NCBI GenBank assembly: GCA_944321565.1
Contig: CALULT010000004.1
Location: 38,369 to 102,368, forward strand
Direction of reading: 5' to 3'
Source of the DNA: an uncultured Paraprevotella sp.
GTDB taxonomy: Bacteria > Bacteroidota > Bacteroidia > Bacteroidales > Bacteroidaceae
DNA: 64,000 nt
Part shown: positions 45,808-55,198 of the stretch, in pieces
Position numbering within the stretch: position 1 is the stretch's first letter
Layout: each line of letters opens with the position of its first letter
Program-made: the position numbers and the translations under genes
The notes under the pieces: generated by a model
The model's database searches: none
What the model saw: the letters and a program-made list of their open reading frames with translations, nothing else
Told to the model about the DNA's origin: nothing

Positions 45808-46686
45808 TTATCCAGGTCTGTTTCCGGCCGTTTCCGAATGATATTTCAGCATGCCTTCTATCGGGTCTTTGATGATATTCCCGATGTGCAGGTGGTGAAG
45901 GCGGGCCGCTTCCTTGAGTTCGTTTCGGAAATGGAACGCGACGCTTCCCGTGAAATGCACCGGTAGTGTGCCCGGCACGTATGGCATTACGTTCCGGGCA
46001 AAAAAGGCATCGAAACATTCCAGGAGCAACGTGTGGATGGAAGGGTGCGTGGCGTGTGCTTTCAGAAACGGGGTGAGGGAGGCCAGGAAGCGGTTTGCAC
46101 CAGGCTCGCGATAGACTTTCCGGATGATGTCCTCTTCGTTCCATCCATAGGAAGAGGAAAACTCGCGTTGCAAGTCCTCAGGGAGCAATCCTTTCAGCAA
46201 GTCGGCCACCAAGTGTTTGCCTAATGCCGCTCCGCTTCCTTCGTCGCCTAGGATGTAACCTAGCGGGGAAACGTGCCGGACAATGTCTTGCCCGTCGTAT
46301 TTGCAGGAATTTGCTCCGGTGCCGAGGATGCAGGCGATGCCGGCTTCGTGTCCGCACAAGGCGCGTGCGGCTCCCCACAGGTCGGAACGTACTTCAACGC
46401 TGTGGCAGTGTGTCAGTTCGGAGAGTAGGTTTTCCATCCTGTGGCATTGTGTGGGAATGCATCCTGCGCCATAATAATAAATAGGTGTATCCTTCGCGTT
46501 GTCGAACAAGTGCCGGGGAAAAGCTTCCTTTTCGATGATGTCGCGAATGGACGCATCGTCTTGCAGGACAGGGTTGATGCCCCGTGTGATGGTGAATACC
46601 CGCTGTCCGTCGGGGAATATCCGGAACCAAGTGGTTTTGGTGGAGCCGGCATCGGCCACGATGAAATCCTTAGGTGTTGTGTTCAT
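45808..46686 (-). CDS. BadF/BadG-family sugar kinase (GlcNAc/MurNAc kinase-like)
   Basis: This 292-residue cytosolic ASKHA-fold kinase has the phosphate-1 motif ADAGSTKTTW near residue 12. The adenosine and connect regions are ACILGTGANSC and LGYILGDEGSGAALGK. The GDEGSG block is typical of BadF-type N-acetylglucosamine and MurK-like amino-sugar kinases. Its start overlaps the stop of an AmpG-like permease gene by 4 bases, which points to phosphorylation of sugars from imported muropeptides. Substrate is inferred. Confidence 0.85.
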   Translation of the reverse strand: MNTTPKDFIVADAGSTKTTWFRIFPDGQRVFTITRGINPVLQDDASIRDIIEKEAFPRHLFDNAKDTPIYYYGAGCIPTQCHRMENLLSELTHCHSVEVRSDLWGAARALCGHEAGIACILGTGANSCKYDGQDIVRHVSPLGYILGDEGSGAALGKHLVADLLKGLLPEDLQREFSSSYGWNEEDIIRKVYREPGANRFLASLTPFLKAHATHPSIHTLLLECFDAFFARNVMPYVPGTLPVHFTGSVAFHFRNELKEAARLHHLHIGNIIKDPIEGMLKYHSETAGNRPG

Positions 46687-47990
46687 GGTTTTGTTTTTTT
46701 ACCAAATTCAGGGTCGATTTTCAAAAGGGCGGCCACGCCTACGGTGGCAGCGCAGCATAGCATGACGATAAGGAAGAAGTCGAAGTAGCCCACGGCTTCC
46801 TGTATTTCTCCTGCCACCAGCCCCGGCAACATCATGGACAGGGCCATGAAAGCCGTGCAGATGGCGTAGTGGGATGTCTGTTGTTCGCCCTGCGAATAAT
46901 ATATAAGGTAGAGCATGTAAGCCGTGAATCCGAATCCGTAGCCGAACTGCTCAATGAAGACGAGGATGTTGATGAGCAGGAAGTTTTGCGTTTGGAAATA
47001 ACTTAGGTAAACATAGACCAGGTCGGGGATGGTGATGCTCCACACCATCGGCCAAAGCCATTTCTTCAGTCCACCACGCGAAGCGGCAATGCCGCCGATG
47101 ATGCCTCCCAGTGTCAGCCCGAGTACTCCAACGGTGCCTTGCACGAAGCCTACTTCTTGGGTGGATAGCCCTAGTCCTCCTTCGCTGACGGGTTTAATCA
47201 TGAATAGGTTGGCTATCTTGATGAGTAATGCTTCGGGCAGGCGGTAGAACAGCATGAAAAGCACGGCCGTGAAGGCCTGGGGCTTTCGGAAAAAGGAGAT
47301 GAAGGTGAGCACGAAATCCTTCAGCAGGTCTTTGGCCGAGCGGACAAGGTTAGTCCGGTCGCAGTCCGGTCGAGGAAGAAAGAACACGTGGTAGGCCGTG
47401 ACGAGCACGAAGAAAGCCGCCAACAGGTAGAATGTGATGCTCCAGGAGAAGGCGATGCGGCGCGTGAAGGTTTCCAAGGTGCCGGCCAACATGATGAAGA
47501 GCCCGCCGCCCGCAATGGTGGCGATGCGGTAGAATGTGCTGCGGATTCCCACATAAAGGGTCTGTTCGTGCGGGTCGAGGGCCAGCATGTAGAAGCCATC
47601 GGCGGCGATGTCGTGGGTGGCACTGCTGAATGCCATCAGCCAAAAGAAAGCTAGGGTGAACCACAGGAAATGCGGGGAGGGGGTGAAGAAGGCTACGCCG
47701 GCGATGGCGATGGCGATAAGGATTTCCATGGCCAGGATCCACCAACGTTTGCTTTTGAACAGGTCGATGAACGGGCTCCACAGCGGCTTGATGGCCCAAG
47801 GCAGGTAGAGCCAGCTGGTGTAGAAGGCGATTTCTGCGTTGGAAAGCCCGAGCCGTTCATACATCATGGTGGAGATGGTCATGACCGTCACGTAGGGTAG
47901 TGCTTCGGCAAAGTAAAGCGTGGGAATCCATTTCCAGGGGTTCCGGTTGTGTGTGGCAGCCTGTGTCGTTGTGTCGTGATTGTGCTCCAT
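46683..47990 (-). CDS. ampG: AmpG-like muropeptide permease (MFS)
   Basis: This 435-residue inner-membrane transporter has about twelve helices. The N-terminal block WIPTLYFAEALPYVTVMTIS and the loop TSWLYLPWAIKPLWSPFIDL are characteristic of AmpG, which imports GlcNAc-anhydroMurNAc peptides released from the wall. The downstream kinase and upstream SpoIID-containing fusion fit a recycling role. It starts 3 bases after the fusion gene stop. Confidence 0.88.
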   Translation of the reverse strand: MEHNHDTTTQAATHNRNPWKWIPTLYFAEALPYVTVMTISTMMYERLGLSNAEIAFYTSWLYLPWAIKPLWSPFIDLFKSKRWWILAMEILIAIAIAGVAFFTPSPHFLWFTLAFFWLMAFSSATHDIAADGFYMLALDPHEQTLYVGIRSTFYRIATIAGGGLFIMLAGTLETFTRRIAFSWSITFYLLAAFFVLVTAYHVFFLPRPDCDRTNLVRSAKDLLKDFVLTFISFFRKPQAFTAVLFMLFYRLPEALLIKIANLFMIKPVSEGGLGLSTQEVGFVQGTVGVLGLTLGGIIGGIAASRGGLKKWLWPMVWSITIPDLVYVYLSYFQTQNFLLINILVFIEQFGYGFGFTAYMLYLIYYSQGEQQTSHYAICTAFMALSMMLPGLVAGEIQEAVGYFDFFLIVMLCCAATVGVAALLKIDPEFGKKTKP

Positions 47991-47993
47991 GGT

Positions 47994-50900
47994 TTACCTG
48001 TATGCTTGGTGGAGACGGATGCCGTCATAATAGTGTTTCAGGATCTCGTCGTAACGGTAGCCTTTCGCGCCCATGACGGCGGCTCCGATTTGGCATAGGC
48101 CGACTCCGTGTCCCCATCCGGCACCGTGGAGGACGAACCGCCCGGGAACACCGTCAAGGATGTCCTGTCTTTCCACAATAAAGGCAGAACTGAATAAGTG
48201 GGTGTGGCTCAGGATGCGGCGTATTTCCAGTTCCTTGCCTACGACGAGCGTGTGCCTTGAGCCTACGATTCGTAGCTTGCTGATGTGCCCCCCGTGACCT
48301 CTTTCCACCGGGACAAGGTCGAGGATGTCCCCGAAGTCGGTTTTCAGGTTCTCCGCGACGAGGCTTGCCAGTTCCTCTTGCGTGTATTCCACTTGCCAAC
48401 GGTAGAAATCGGTGGTTTCCTGGTCGTAGTCGTTCAGCACTTGGCGCAGGATTTCCTTGTCCGCCGTATGGCAGAAAGAGGGCGGATTGCCCAGGATCCA
48501 TTTCCTTGCTTCTTCTTCACGGCTCAAATCCGGCATCTGGGGGCGCGTCTTTCCTTTTCCCGGTGCTTCGTCCCGGATGCTGGTCAGGTAGGGCAGGTGT
48601 TTGTCTTCCCAGCAATATTCAAACTCTTCGGTTGCCCCTCCGCAACATTTCGAGAAGCGCGCGTCGCAGATTTCTTCGCCATACATGAGGATTTGTCCGC
48701 GTGTGGCTTCGACGGCTTCCCGGACGGCGTTGTTGCAGGCCCGCGTGATGCCTTGGTAGCGTTGGCAATGGTCGTCGGCGCAGACGTCGAACAGGGTGTG
48801 GTCTTCGCGGTCGTACCACCGGATTTGTTCACCTTCGCTTTTGTTGAATGAGAAAAATCCGCGTTCATGCCCGTCTTGTTTCCTGCGTTTTTCGATTTGT
48901 GCGTAGAGCCAGCTACGGCTGATGACGGCTGCGGCTTTCAGGAACTCGGGTGAGGAAGATGCGCTCATTTCACTGGAAATGACGCTCACGAGATAGTCTT
49001 CAACCGGCAGCACGTTGATGGCCGTGATTTTCTCTTCTTCCACGACCAGTTTGAGTGCGCCTTTAAAGGTTTGTGTCTCTTGGCGTTCCCAGTGGAAATT
49101 GACACCAATGGTCACGTCGTCAAGCGAGAAAGACGCATCTTCGCTTTGGGGAGTGAATGCCAGTTCGCGATAGAGGGTGCCGTTCCATAAGATTCCTCCT
49201 TCGCTGTATTCCACTGTTTGTTGGCCTTTGGCCGACAAGCCTTTGGCCGTATATGCGGTGTTCAGGGAGAAACGGATGAGTTTGCGGCTCATGATGCCCA
49301 CGTTCACTTCCGGCTCCTTGCCGTCCTCTTGCGGGAAGGCGGAAGCCGTGGCGGCGGGGATTGTGTTTTCCTTCTTGGGGGAATGGGCGAAGCAGGCGAT
49401 GACGGGAGCCAGTTCCGTTTCGTCCATGCTTACTTCCCGAAGGATTTCAACGGCTTGTCCGGCAGTAATTTTCCGGAAGTCTTCTTCGCGTGGAGTGATG
49501 AGCAATCCGCCCATGTCCAGGGCACCCGGGCTGACGAGCATCCTTGCATTTCCTTTTTGGAAATAGCAGTCGGGGCGGTGTTTCTTGCGCGGAAATACCA
49601 GTGTGACGATTTCGTCCTCGCGTCCGGCGTTCCAACTTTGCCGCCAGCAGATGATGTTCATGCGTGGTTCGTTTTCTCCTTGGTGGCATGGAAGGGCATG
49701 ATACAGCTTGTCGAAAAGGATGCATGGCTTTTCCGACGGGCGGGTGCGGATGACGAACACCGGGCACACATAGCTTTTGAGCAGGTAAAGCCCGCAGTTG
49801 GCGTTCTGTGCCATCAGCTCTTCCATGGTTTCTTCCTCCTCAGGATGGAGAGGGTAGAGTTTTTCCATGCCGATTTCGTAGCTTTTCCAGTCTCTTTCAA
49901 TGGGCAGAATGCCACGAGTGCAGGCTTGGAAATGCGCATGGTCGGGAGCCGATGCGCCACAAAGGGGGCCGTTGTAGAAAAACAGCATGTCTGTGATGTG
50001 CCATGCCAGGTCGCGCAATGCGTTGAAGTGCGGGAGTATGGTTTGCGGCGTGTGCCGGCGGGTTGGAATCGTGAAATGTTCCGGGAGGATAGGGTATGGG
50101 TTGACCAGCAACTGGTAGTGCCCTTCTATGGGCAAATACAGCTGTGCTTCCGGACGGTGCAGGTCGCAGAGGAAGCAAGGGCGGCGTGCCACGGCTTTGG
50201 CCGTGATGTCGGCTTCCGTGGAACGGATACGCGCCGGATTGAATTGCGCTGTCAGGCTGTAATCGCCCGTAGGAAGGGACTTTGTCTTGACATTTTCCAA
50301 GTCGGCATAGTGTTGCCTTGCTTCTTCCCAAACGTCTATTTGATTTTGAAAGAACTCGTGCAATTCTTTTTCGTCCAAATGGTGTGCCCAAAGCGTATTG
50401 AGTTGCCGGCGGGCGGCAAGCTCAATAGAACGCAACCTGTCTTTGTAGAGGTTGTTGGCGTTGACTTGTTGCACGTTCAGCGCGGCATCGGAGTTACCCT
50501 CCCAGCGGCGGCATAGATAAACTTCATCATAAATCCGGCCGATGCGGTAGTAACGCGAGAAGCAAAGGCCGAGCGCGTAGTCCTCTCCATAGCTGGTGTT
50601 GGGGATTTGCAGCCGCCGCAGGACGGGGGTGAAGAAAGCCCGCGGGGCGCCGAGCCCGTTGATGCGCAAGGCGTTGTTCCGTCCATTGTCGGGAGTCCAT
50701 TCCTTGTGGTCGATGAGGCCGGGAGGCAAGGTCTGCAGGGCGAAGTCCGTCATGCGGTAGGCACCGATGACCATGGCGGCTTTTTCCCGGTAGAAGGTAT
50801 CGATGATTTGCTGCAGGGTATGGGGGGAACTATAAAGGTCGTCCGAGTCCAGTTGGACAATGAACTTCCCGCATTCGGGATGGTGCACGGCCATGTTCCA

Positions 50901-51872
50901 GCAGCCTCCGATGCCCAGGTCGTCGCGCTGGGGAATGAGATGCACTACGCGCTGGTCGTCCTTGAACCTGTCTATGATTTCCGTGGTGCCGTCCGTGGAG
51001 TGGTTGTCCACGACTATCAGGTTGAAGTCAAAAGTGGTTTCTTGCGCCAACACGCTGCGCATGGCGTCTTCGATGGTGCGCGCCCGGTTGCGTACAGGGA
51101 TGACGACCGATGCTTCATGGGCAAAATCTGCGGTTTGGAAATCCACTTCATCGAATTCGTCCGGGGCAAGATAGGCACCGATTTGTTTCAGGTGTGCCGT
51201 GCAGGCCTGTTCCATCTCGATTTGTACGGCGCGGTTTTTGGGATTTACGTAGTCGAAATTCTTTTCCCCGCTTTTGCGCAGGTCGGTCTCTGTTTCCGTG
51301 TAGAGGTATTCGTTCAGATGGAACAGTTCCCCGTGGCGGCTGAGATACAGGCGCAGGTCATACCATCCGGCAAATTGGTAATCCGGCATGTGGTCTTGCG
51401 CCGCGTAGGCTTTCAGTATCTCAGTGCGTATTAGCACCAACGGGCCGAAGTCGAAGTCATCGCGCAGGCTTCCCGGCTGATAGTCGATGAGCGGTTTGGA
51501 CTGGCGTTGTCCGTCCTTTATGGTATAGTGGTCGGCGTATATCATAGCCGCTTGTGTGTCGTCGGCCACACACAGCCATCGTTCCAAGGCGTGGAATCCT
51601 AGGTTCAGCGGCAATGTCTTTTGGTAGAACAGGGCATATTCCGCCTCGCATCGCTTCGCGATTTCCTTGAATATGGCCGTGCCGGACAAGTTGTCTGCTA
51701 TTAGTCGGAGACATCCGTTTGGCAATGGTTCCGTGAAGTCTTTTGTGCAAATGACATGAAAGTGGCGGATGGTTCCGCTGGCCTTGAGTTGTCCGATGAG
51801 TTGCGGAAGTTGTGTTTCTGTTCCGCATGGCAGGAAACAGTCTATTCGTGGAGAATATAGGGATGACTTCAT
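47994..51872 (-). CDS. GT2 glycosyltransferase / DUF4922 HIT-like / SpoIID-LytB fusion protein
   Basis: This 1292-residue protein without a signal peptide has three recognisable parts. A GT2 glycosyltransferase spans about residues 250-480 (SVVIPVRNRARTIEDAMRSV; DxD-like LDSDD near 338), after an N-terminal region that may be a second, degenerate transferase. A DUF4922/GalT-like domain spans about 560-830, with ARRPCFLC and the HIT-type triad in DHAHFQ near 645. A SpoIID/LytB domain covers 860-1292, with VEDYLVSVISSEM and the hallmark HGAGWGHGVGLCQIGA near 1249. SpoIID proteins cleave peptidoglycan glycans; HIT-type domains transfer nucleotides to sugar phosphates. AmpG and kinase genes follow directly, so the operon looks like wall-sugar salvage. 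The joint function is inference. Confidence 0.85.
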   Translation of the reverse strand: MKSSLYSPRIDCFLPCGTETQLPQLIGQLKASGTIRHFHVICTKDFTEPLPNGCLRLIADNLSGTAIFKEIAKRCEAEYALFYQKTLPLNLGFHALERWLCVADDTQAAMIYADHYTIKDGQRQSKPLIDYQPGSLRDDFDFGPLVLIRTEILKAYAAQDHMPDYQFAGWYDLRLYLSRHGELFHLNEYLYTETETDLRKSGEKNFDYVNPKNRAVQIEMEQACTAHLKQIGAYLAPDEFDEVDFQTADFAHEASVVIPVRNRARTIEDAMRSVLAQETTFDFNLIVVDNHSTDGTTEIIDRFKDDQRVVHLIPQRDDLGIGGCWNMAVHHPECGKFIVQLDSDDLYSSPHTLQQIIDTFYREKAAMVIGAYRMTDFALQTLPPGLIDHKEWTPDNGRNNALRINGLGAPRAFFTPVLRRLQIPNTSYGEDYALGLCFSRYYRIGRIYDEVYLCRRWEGNSDAALNVQQVNANNLYKDRLRSIELAARRQLNTLWAHHLDEKELHEFFQNQIDVWEEARQHYADLENVKTKSLPTGDYSLTAQFNPARIRSTEADITAKAVARRPCFLCDLHRPEAQLYLPIEGHYQLLVNPYPILPEHFTIPTRRHTPQTILPHFNALRDLAWHITDMLFFYNGPLCGASAPDHAHFQACTRGILPIERDWKSYEIGMEKLYPLHPEEEETMEELMAQNANCGLYLLKSYVCPVFVIRTRPSEKPCILFDKLYHALPCHQGENEPRMNIICWRQSWNAGREDEIVTLVFPRKKHRPDCYFQKGNARMLVSPGALDMGGLLITPREEDFRKITAGQAVEILREVSMDETELAPVIACFAHSPKKENTIPAATASAFPQEDGKEPEVNVGIMSRKLIRFSLNTAYTAKGLSAKGQQTVEYSEGGILWNGTLYRELAFTPQSEDASFSLDDVTIGVNFHWERQETQTFKGALKLVVEEEKITAINVLPVEDYLVSVISSEMSASSSPEFLKAAAVISRSWLYAQIEKRRKQDGHERGFFSFNKSEGEQIRWYDREDHTLFDVCADDHCQRYQGITRACNNAVREAVEATRGQILMYGEEICDARFSKCCGGATEEFEYCWEDKHLPYLTSIRDEAPGKGKTRPQMPDLSREEEARKWILGNPPSFCHTADKEILRQVLNDYDQETTDFYRWQVEYTQEELASLVAENLKTDFGDILDLVPVERGHGGHISKLRIVGSRHTLVVGKELEIRRILSHTHLFSSAFIVERQDILDGVPGRFVLHGAGWGHGVGLCQIGAAVMGAKGYRYDEILKHYYDGIRLHQAYR

Positions 51873-51894
51873 GATTTTTATGCAATATTAGCTG

Positions 51895-51902
51895 CAAATA
51901 TA
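51895..51902 (-). promoter_or_regulatory. -7 element of the fusion-ampG-kinase operon
   Basis: Minus-strand TATATTTG matches TAnnTTTG, 22 bases before the ATG. No -33 box at the right distance. Confidence 0.5.
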
Positions 51903-51945
51903 CGAATAGAAGTCCAATATAGTGGAAAGTTTTCTCTTTTTTCCT

Positions 51946-51953
51946 TAACTTTG
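51946..51953 (+). promoter_or_regulatory. -7 element of the rlmN operon
   Basis: TAACTTTG is an exact match. It overlaps the upstream in-frame GTG at 51953, so that start cannot be used and ATG 51977 is the start of rlmN. Confidence 0.6.
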
Positions 51954-51976
51954 TGTGCAAAATTAAGGAAGAGAAG

Positions 51977-53035
51977 ATGACCGGAGAGGACAAAATCCCA
52001 TTGCTGGGCATGACGTTGCCCGAATTGAAAGAGGTGGCCCGCCAAACGGGAATGCCCTCTTTTGCAGCGCGGCAGATGGCGGATTGGTTGTATAAAAAGA
52101 AAGTGTCCACTATTGACGAGATGACCAACCTTTCCGTACAAAACCGCCGGCGGCTTGGTGGGCGTTATGTCATCGGATGTGCCTCGCCCGTGGAGGAGCA
52201 GCGTTCGTCGGACGGCACGGTGAAATATCTTTTCCGTACGCGGGACGGGAAGTATGTGGAATCCGTATATATCCCCGATGGCGACCGGGCGACGCTTTGC
52301 GTGTCGTCGCAGGTGGGCTGCAGGATGGGATGCCGTTTTTGTATGACGGGCAAACAGGGGTTCCAAGGAAATCTTGAGGCCGTGGATATCTTGAACCAGC
52401 TGTATTCCCTCCCCGAGCGGGACAGCTTGACCAATGTGGTTTTCATGGGACAGGGCGAACCGTTGGACAACCTGGAACAGGTGTTGCGGGCTACGGAGAT
52501 ACTCACGGACAGTTGCGGGTATGCTTGGAGCCCGCGGCGGATTACGGTGTCCACAGTCGGGGTGCGCAAGGGATTGGGACGTTTTTTGGACGAGAGTGAG
52601 TGCCATCTCGCTGTCAGCCTGCACAATCCTTTCCCGGAACAACGGGCAAGGCTGATGCCGGCCGAGAACGGTTATGGCATTGAGGAGGTTGTCGCCTTGT
52701 TGCGCAGGTACGATTTTTCCCACCAGCGCAGGCTTTCGTTTGAATACACGATGTTCGACGGGGTGAACGACAGCATGGTGCATGCCAAGGAACTTTTACG
52801 CCTGTTGCGGGGACTGGATTGCCGGGTCAACCTGATTCGTTTTCATGCCGTGCCCGGCGTGGAATTGGAGGGCACGCCGGAGGAACGGATGGTGCGCTTC
52901 CGCGACTACCTGACCGCCCACGGTGTTTTCACGACCATCCGTGCGTCGCGCGGAGAGGACATTTTTGCGGCTTGTGGGCTGTTAAGCACGGCCAAACAAC
53001 AAGGCGTGGACATTTATAATAAAGAAAGGAGATAA
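51977..53035 (+). CDS. rlmN: 23S rRNA (adenine2503-C2)-methyltransferase
   Basis: This 352-residue radical SAM enzyme methylates A2503 of 23S rRNA and also A37 of some tRNAs. The cluster motif Cys-x3-Cys-x2-Cys is in VGCRMGCRFCMTGKQG; other family blocks are VSTVGVRKGL and RASRGEDIFAACGLL, whose cysteine is the methyl-carrying residue. The start was chosen by promoter position (51946-51953) and the GGAAGAGAAG ribosome-binding region. Next gene begins within 2 bases. Confidence 0.95.
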   Translation: MTGEDKIPLLGMTLPELKEVARQTGMPSFAARQMADWLYKKKVSTIDEMTNLSVQNRRRLGGRYVIGCASPVEEQRSSDGTVKYLFRTRDGKYVESVYIPDGDRATLCVSSQVGCRMGCRFCMTGKQGFQGNLEAVDILNQLYSLPERDSLTNVVFMGQGEPLDNLEQVLRATEILTDSCGYAWSPRRITVSTVGVRKGLGRFLDESECHLAVSLHNPFPEQRARLMPAENGYGIEEVVALLRRYDFSHQRRLSFEYTMFDGVNDSMVHAKELLRLLRGLDCRVNLIRFHAVPGVELEGTPEERMVRFRDYLTAHGVFTTIRASRGEDIFAACGLLSTAKQQGVDIYNKERR

Positions 53036-53036
53036 G

Positions 53037-54086
53037 ATGATGAAAAGGTATGGGTCTTTTTTAGTATGTGCGGCGTTGCTCGTTATGTTATTCTTGTGGA
53101 CTTCGTGCGAGAATGTGGTCAAACCGGCTGCCAGCGGAAGTCCATATGAAGTGTTGGTCGTGGCGGACGACGGTTTGTGGGACCGCCCGGCGGGACATGC
53201 TTTGTATAAGGCCTTGGACACGGACATACCTGGGTTGCCCCAACCCGAGTCGTCTTTCCGCATCTCGCAGCTAGACACGAAGCGTTTCAGCAAGGTGTCG
53301 AATATTTTTCGGAACATCATCAAGGTGGATGTCGATTCCACGCAATATACCCAGTCGAAGATGAAGTTTTCACGTGATGTGTATTCCCATCCCCAGGTAG
53401 TGTTGACCATTCAAAGCCCGAATGAAGCTGAATTTGCCCGTTTTGTGACTCAAAATGCGGAGAACATCGTGGACTTTTTCGTAAGAGTGGAGATGAACCG
53501 CTTGATAAACGAGGTAGAAGAGAAGCATTCCACAGTGGCGGAAAAGTTGGCTAAGGAGTTATTCGACTGTCAGCTTTGGGCACCTGATGAGATTAACAGC
53601 AGCAAAAAAGGGACAGACTTTTTTTGGGCGTCTTCCAATGGGCGGCTGAACATTTGCATGTACACTTACCCCTACGAGGGGCCGCAGACATTTAACAAGC
53701 AGTATGTGCTGGCTAAGCGCGACTCCGTGATGGAAGTCAATATTCCGGGTGAGAGGCCGGGTATGTTCATGACGACAGACACGGCTTATACCACGGTCAA
53801 GCCGATTGTGGTGAAAGGACAGTATGCTATGGAAATCCGCGGACTGTGGTATGTGGAACATGATGCGATGGGGGGGCCGTTCGTGAGTCATTCACGCGTG
53901 GATACCTTGAATAATCGCGTGGTGGTTGTGGAAGGTTTCGTGTATGCCCCAGACCGGATGAAGCGTATCCTGATTCGTCGTTTGGAGGGCTCGCTATATA
54001 CGCTTTGTTTGCCTGGTGAACAGGAACGTGAGTTGAAGGCTAATATTCCCGAAGTGGATGTGGTGGCCACGAAAAAGAACAAATAA
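53037..54086 (+). CDS. DUF4837-family lipoprotein
   Basis: This 349-residue protein has a lipoprotein signal (VMLFLWTSCENVVKP). The opening of the mature protein, GSPYEVLVVADDGLWDRPAG, and later TQYTQSKMKFSRDVYSHPQV and GLWYVEHDAMGGPFVSHSRV match the DUF4837 family of Bacteroidetes, found beside rlmN and pdxA in many genomes. Function unknown, presumably periplasmic face of a membrane. It begins 1 base after rlmN and is co-transcribed with it. Confidence 0.88.
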   Translation: MMKRYGSFLVCAALLVMLFLWTSCENVVKPAASGSPYEVLVVADDGLWDRPAGHALYKALDTDIPGLPQPESSFRISQLDTKRFSKVSNIFRNIIKVDVDSTQYTQSKMKFSRDVYSHPQVVLTIQSPNEAEFARFVTQNAENIVDFFVRVEMNRLINEVEEKHSTVAEKLAKELFDCQLWAPDEINSSKKGTDFFWASSNGRLNICMYTYPYEGPQTFNKQYVLAKRDSVMEVNIPGERPGMFMTTDTAYTTVKPIVVKGQYAMEIRGLWYVEHDAMGGPFVSHSRVDTLNNRVVVVEGFVYAPDRMKRILIRRLEGSLYTLCLPGEQERELKANIPEVDVVATKKNK

Positions 54087-54100
54087 ACAGATAAGTAAAG

Positions 54101-55198
54101 ATGAAGAATGGAAAAATAGTGGTGGGGATAACCCACGGAGACGTCAATGGGGTGGGATATGAGGTTATCCTGAAGATATTCAGCGAACCGGCGATGCTGG
54201 AATTGTGTACACCTATTATATATGGGTCGCCAAAAGTGGCCACGTATCACCGCAAGGCGTTGGAACTGACTACCAATTTTGTGACCATACAGAAAGCGGA
54301 CGATGTGGTGGACGGCAGGTTGAACCTTGTGGATTGTTTGCCCGAAGAAGTGAAAATCGACTTCGGACAGGCTACGGCTGAGAGCGGACAGGCGGCATTG
54401 AAAGCTTTGGAACGAGCCATGGCCGACTATCGGGAAGGTTTGTTTGACGTGTTGGTGACGGCACCGATTAACAAAGCATCCATCCAGGGCGATGGTTTTC
54501 ATTTCCCGGGGCACACGGAGTATATCCAGGAACGTGTGGGCGACGGGCGCGAAGCGTTGATGATTCTGATGAACGATGTGTTGCGTGTTGCATTGGTGAC
54601 CACCCATTTGCCTATCCGTGAGGTGGCGCAGGCCATAACTAAGGAGGTGGTAATGCGCAAAATACGCATTTTCCATGAAGCGTTGCGCAAGGATTTTAAC
54701 GTGGAAAAACCGCGGATTGCCGTTTTGGCACTGAATCCCCATGCGGGCGATGGTGGCTTGCTAGGTGCTGAGGAACAGGATGTGATTATTCCCGCGATAG
54801 AAGAAATTTCGAAAGAAGGCATCATTTGCATCGGGCCTTATCCGGCGGACGGGTTCTTTGGCAACCGCACGTATGATTCTTTCGATGGCGTATTGGCCAT
54901 GTATCACGACCAGGGTTTGGCTCCATTCAAAGCTTTATCCATGGCCGATGGTGTGAACTTCACGGCGGGGCTGCCCATCGTGCGCACTTCGCCAGACCAT
55001 GGCACGGCATACGACATCGCCGGGAAGGGGAAAGCCGACGAGGCTTCCATGCGCCAGGCCATCTATACGGCCTTGGACGTGTTCCGCAACCGGCAGCGTT
55101 ATGAAGAAGCGCATGCCAATCCGTTGCGCAAACAATACCACGAACGTCGCGACGACAGCGACAAACTAAAATTGAATGCTCCTGAAGAAAAGGAATGA
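54101..55198 (+). CDS. pdxA: 4-hydroxythreonine-4-phosphate dehydrogenase
   Basis: This 365-residue cytosolic enzyme of pyridoxal phosphate synthesis oxidises 4-phospho-hydroxy-threonine. Family blocks: ITHGDVNGVGYEVILK at the N-terminus, LVTAPINKASIQ, the metal-binding FPGHTEYIQER with His, LNPHAGDGGLLG and TSPDHGTAYDIAGKG. The stop overlaps the next gene as ATGA. A slightly long version (usual 330-360), with a charged tail ending LNAPEEKE. Confidence 0.95.
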   Translation: MKNGKIVVGITHGDVNGVGYEVILKIFSEPAMLELCTPIIYGSPKVATYHRKALELTTNFVTIQKADDVVDGRLNLVDCLPEEVKIDFGQATAESGQAALKALERAMADYREGLFDVLVTAPINKASIQGDGFHFPGHTEYIQERVGDGREALMILMNDVLRVALVTTHLPIREVAQAITKEVVMRKIRIFHEALRKDFNVEKPRIAVLALNPHAGDGGLLGAEEQDVIIPAIEEISKEGIICIGPYPADGFFGNRTYDSFDGVLAMYHDQGLAPFKALSMADGVNFTAGLPIVRTSPDHGTAYDIAGKGKADEASMRQAIYTALDVFRNRQRYEEAHANPLRKQYHERRDDSDKLKLNAPEEKE

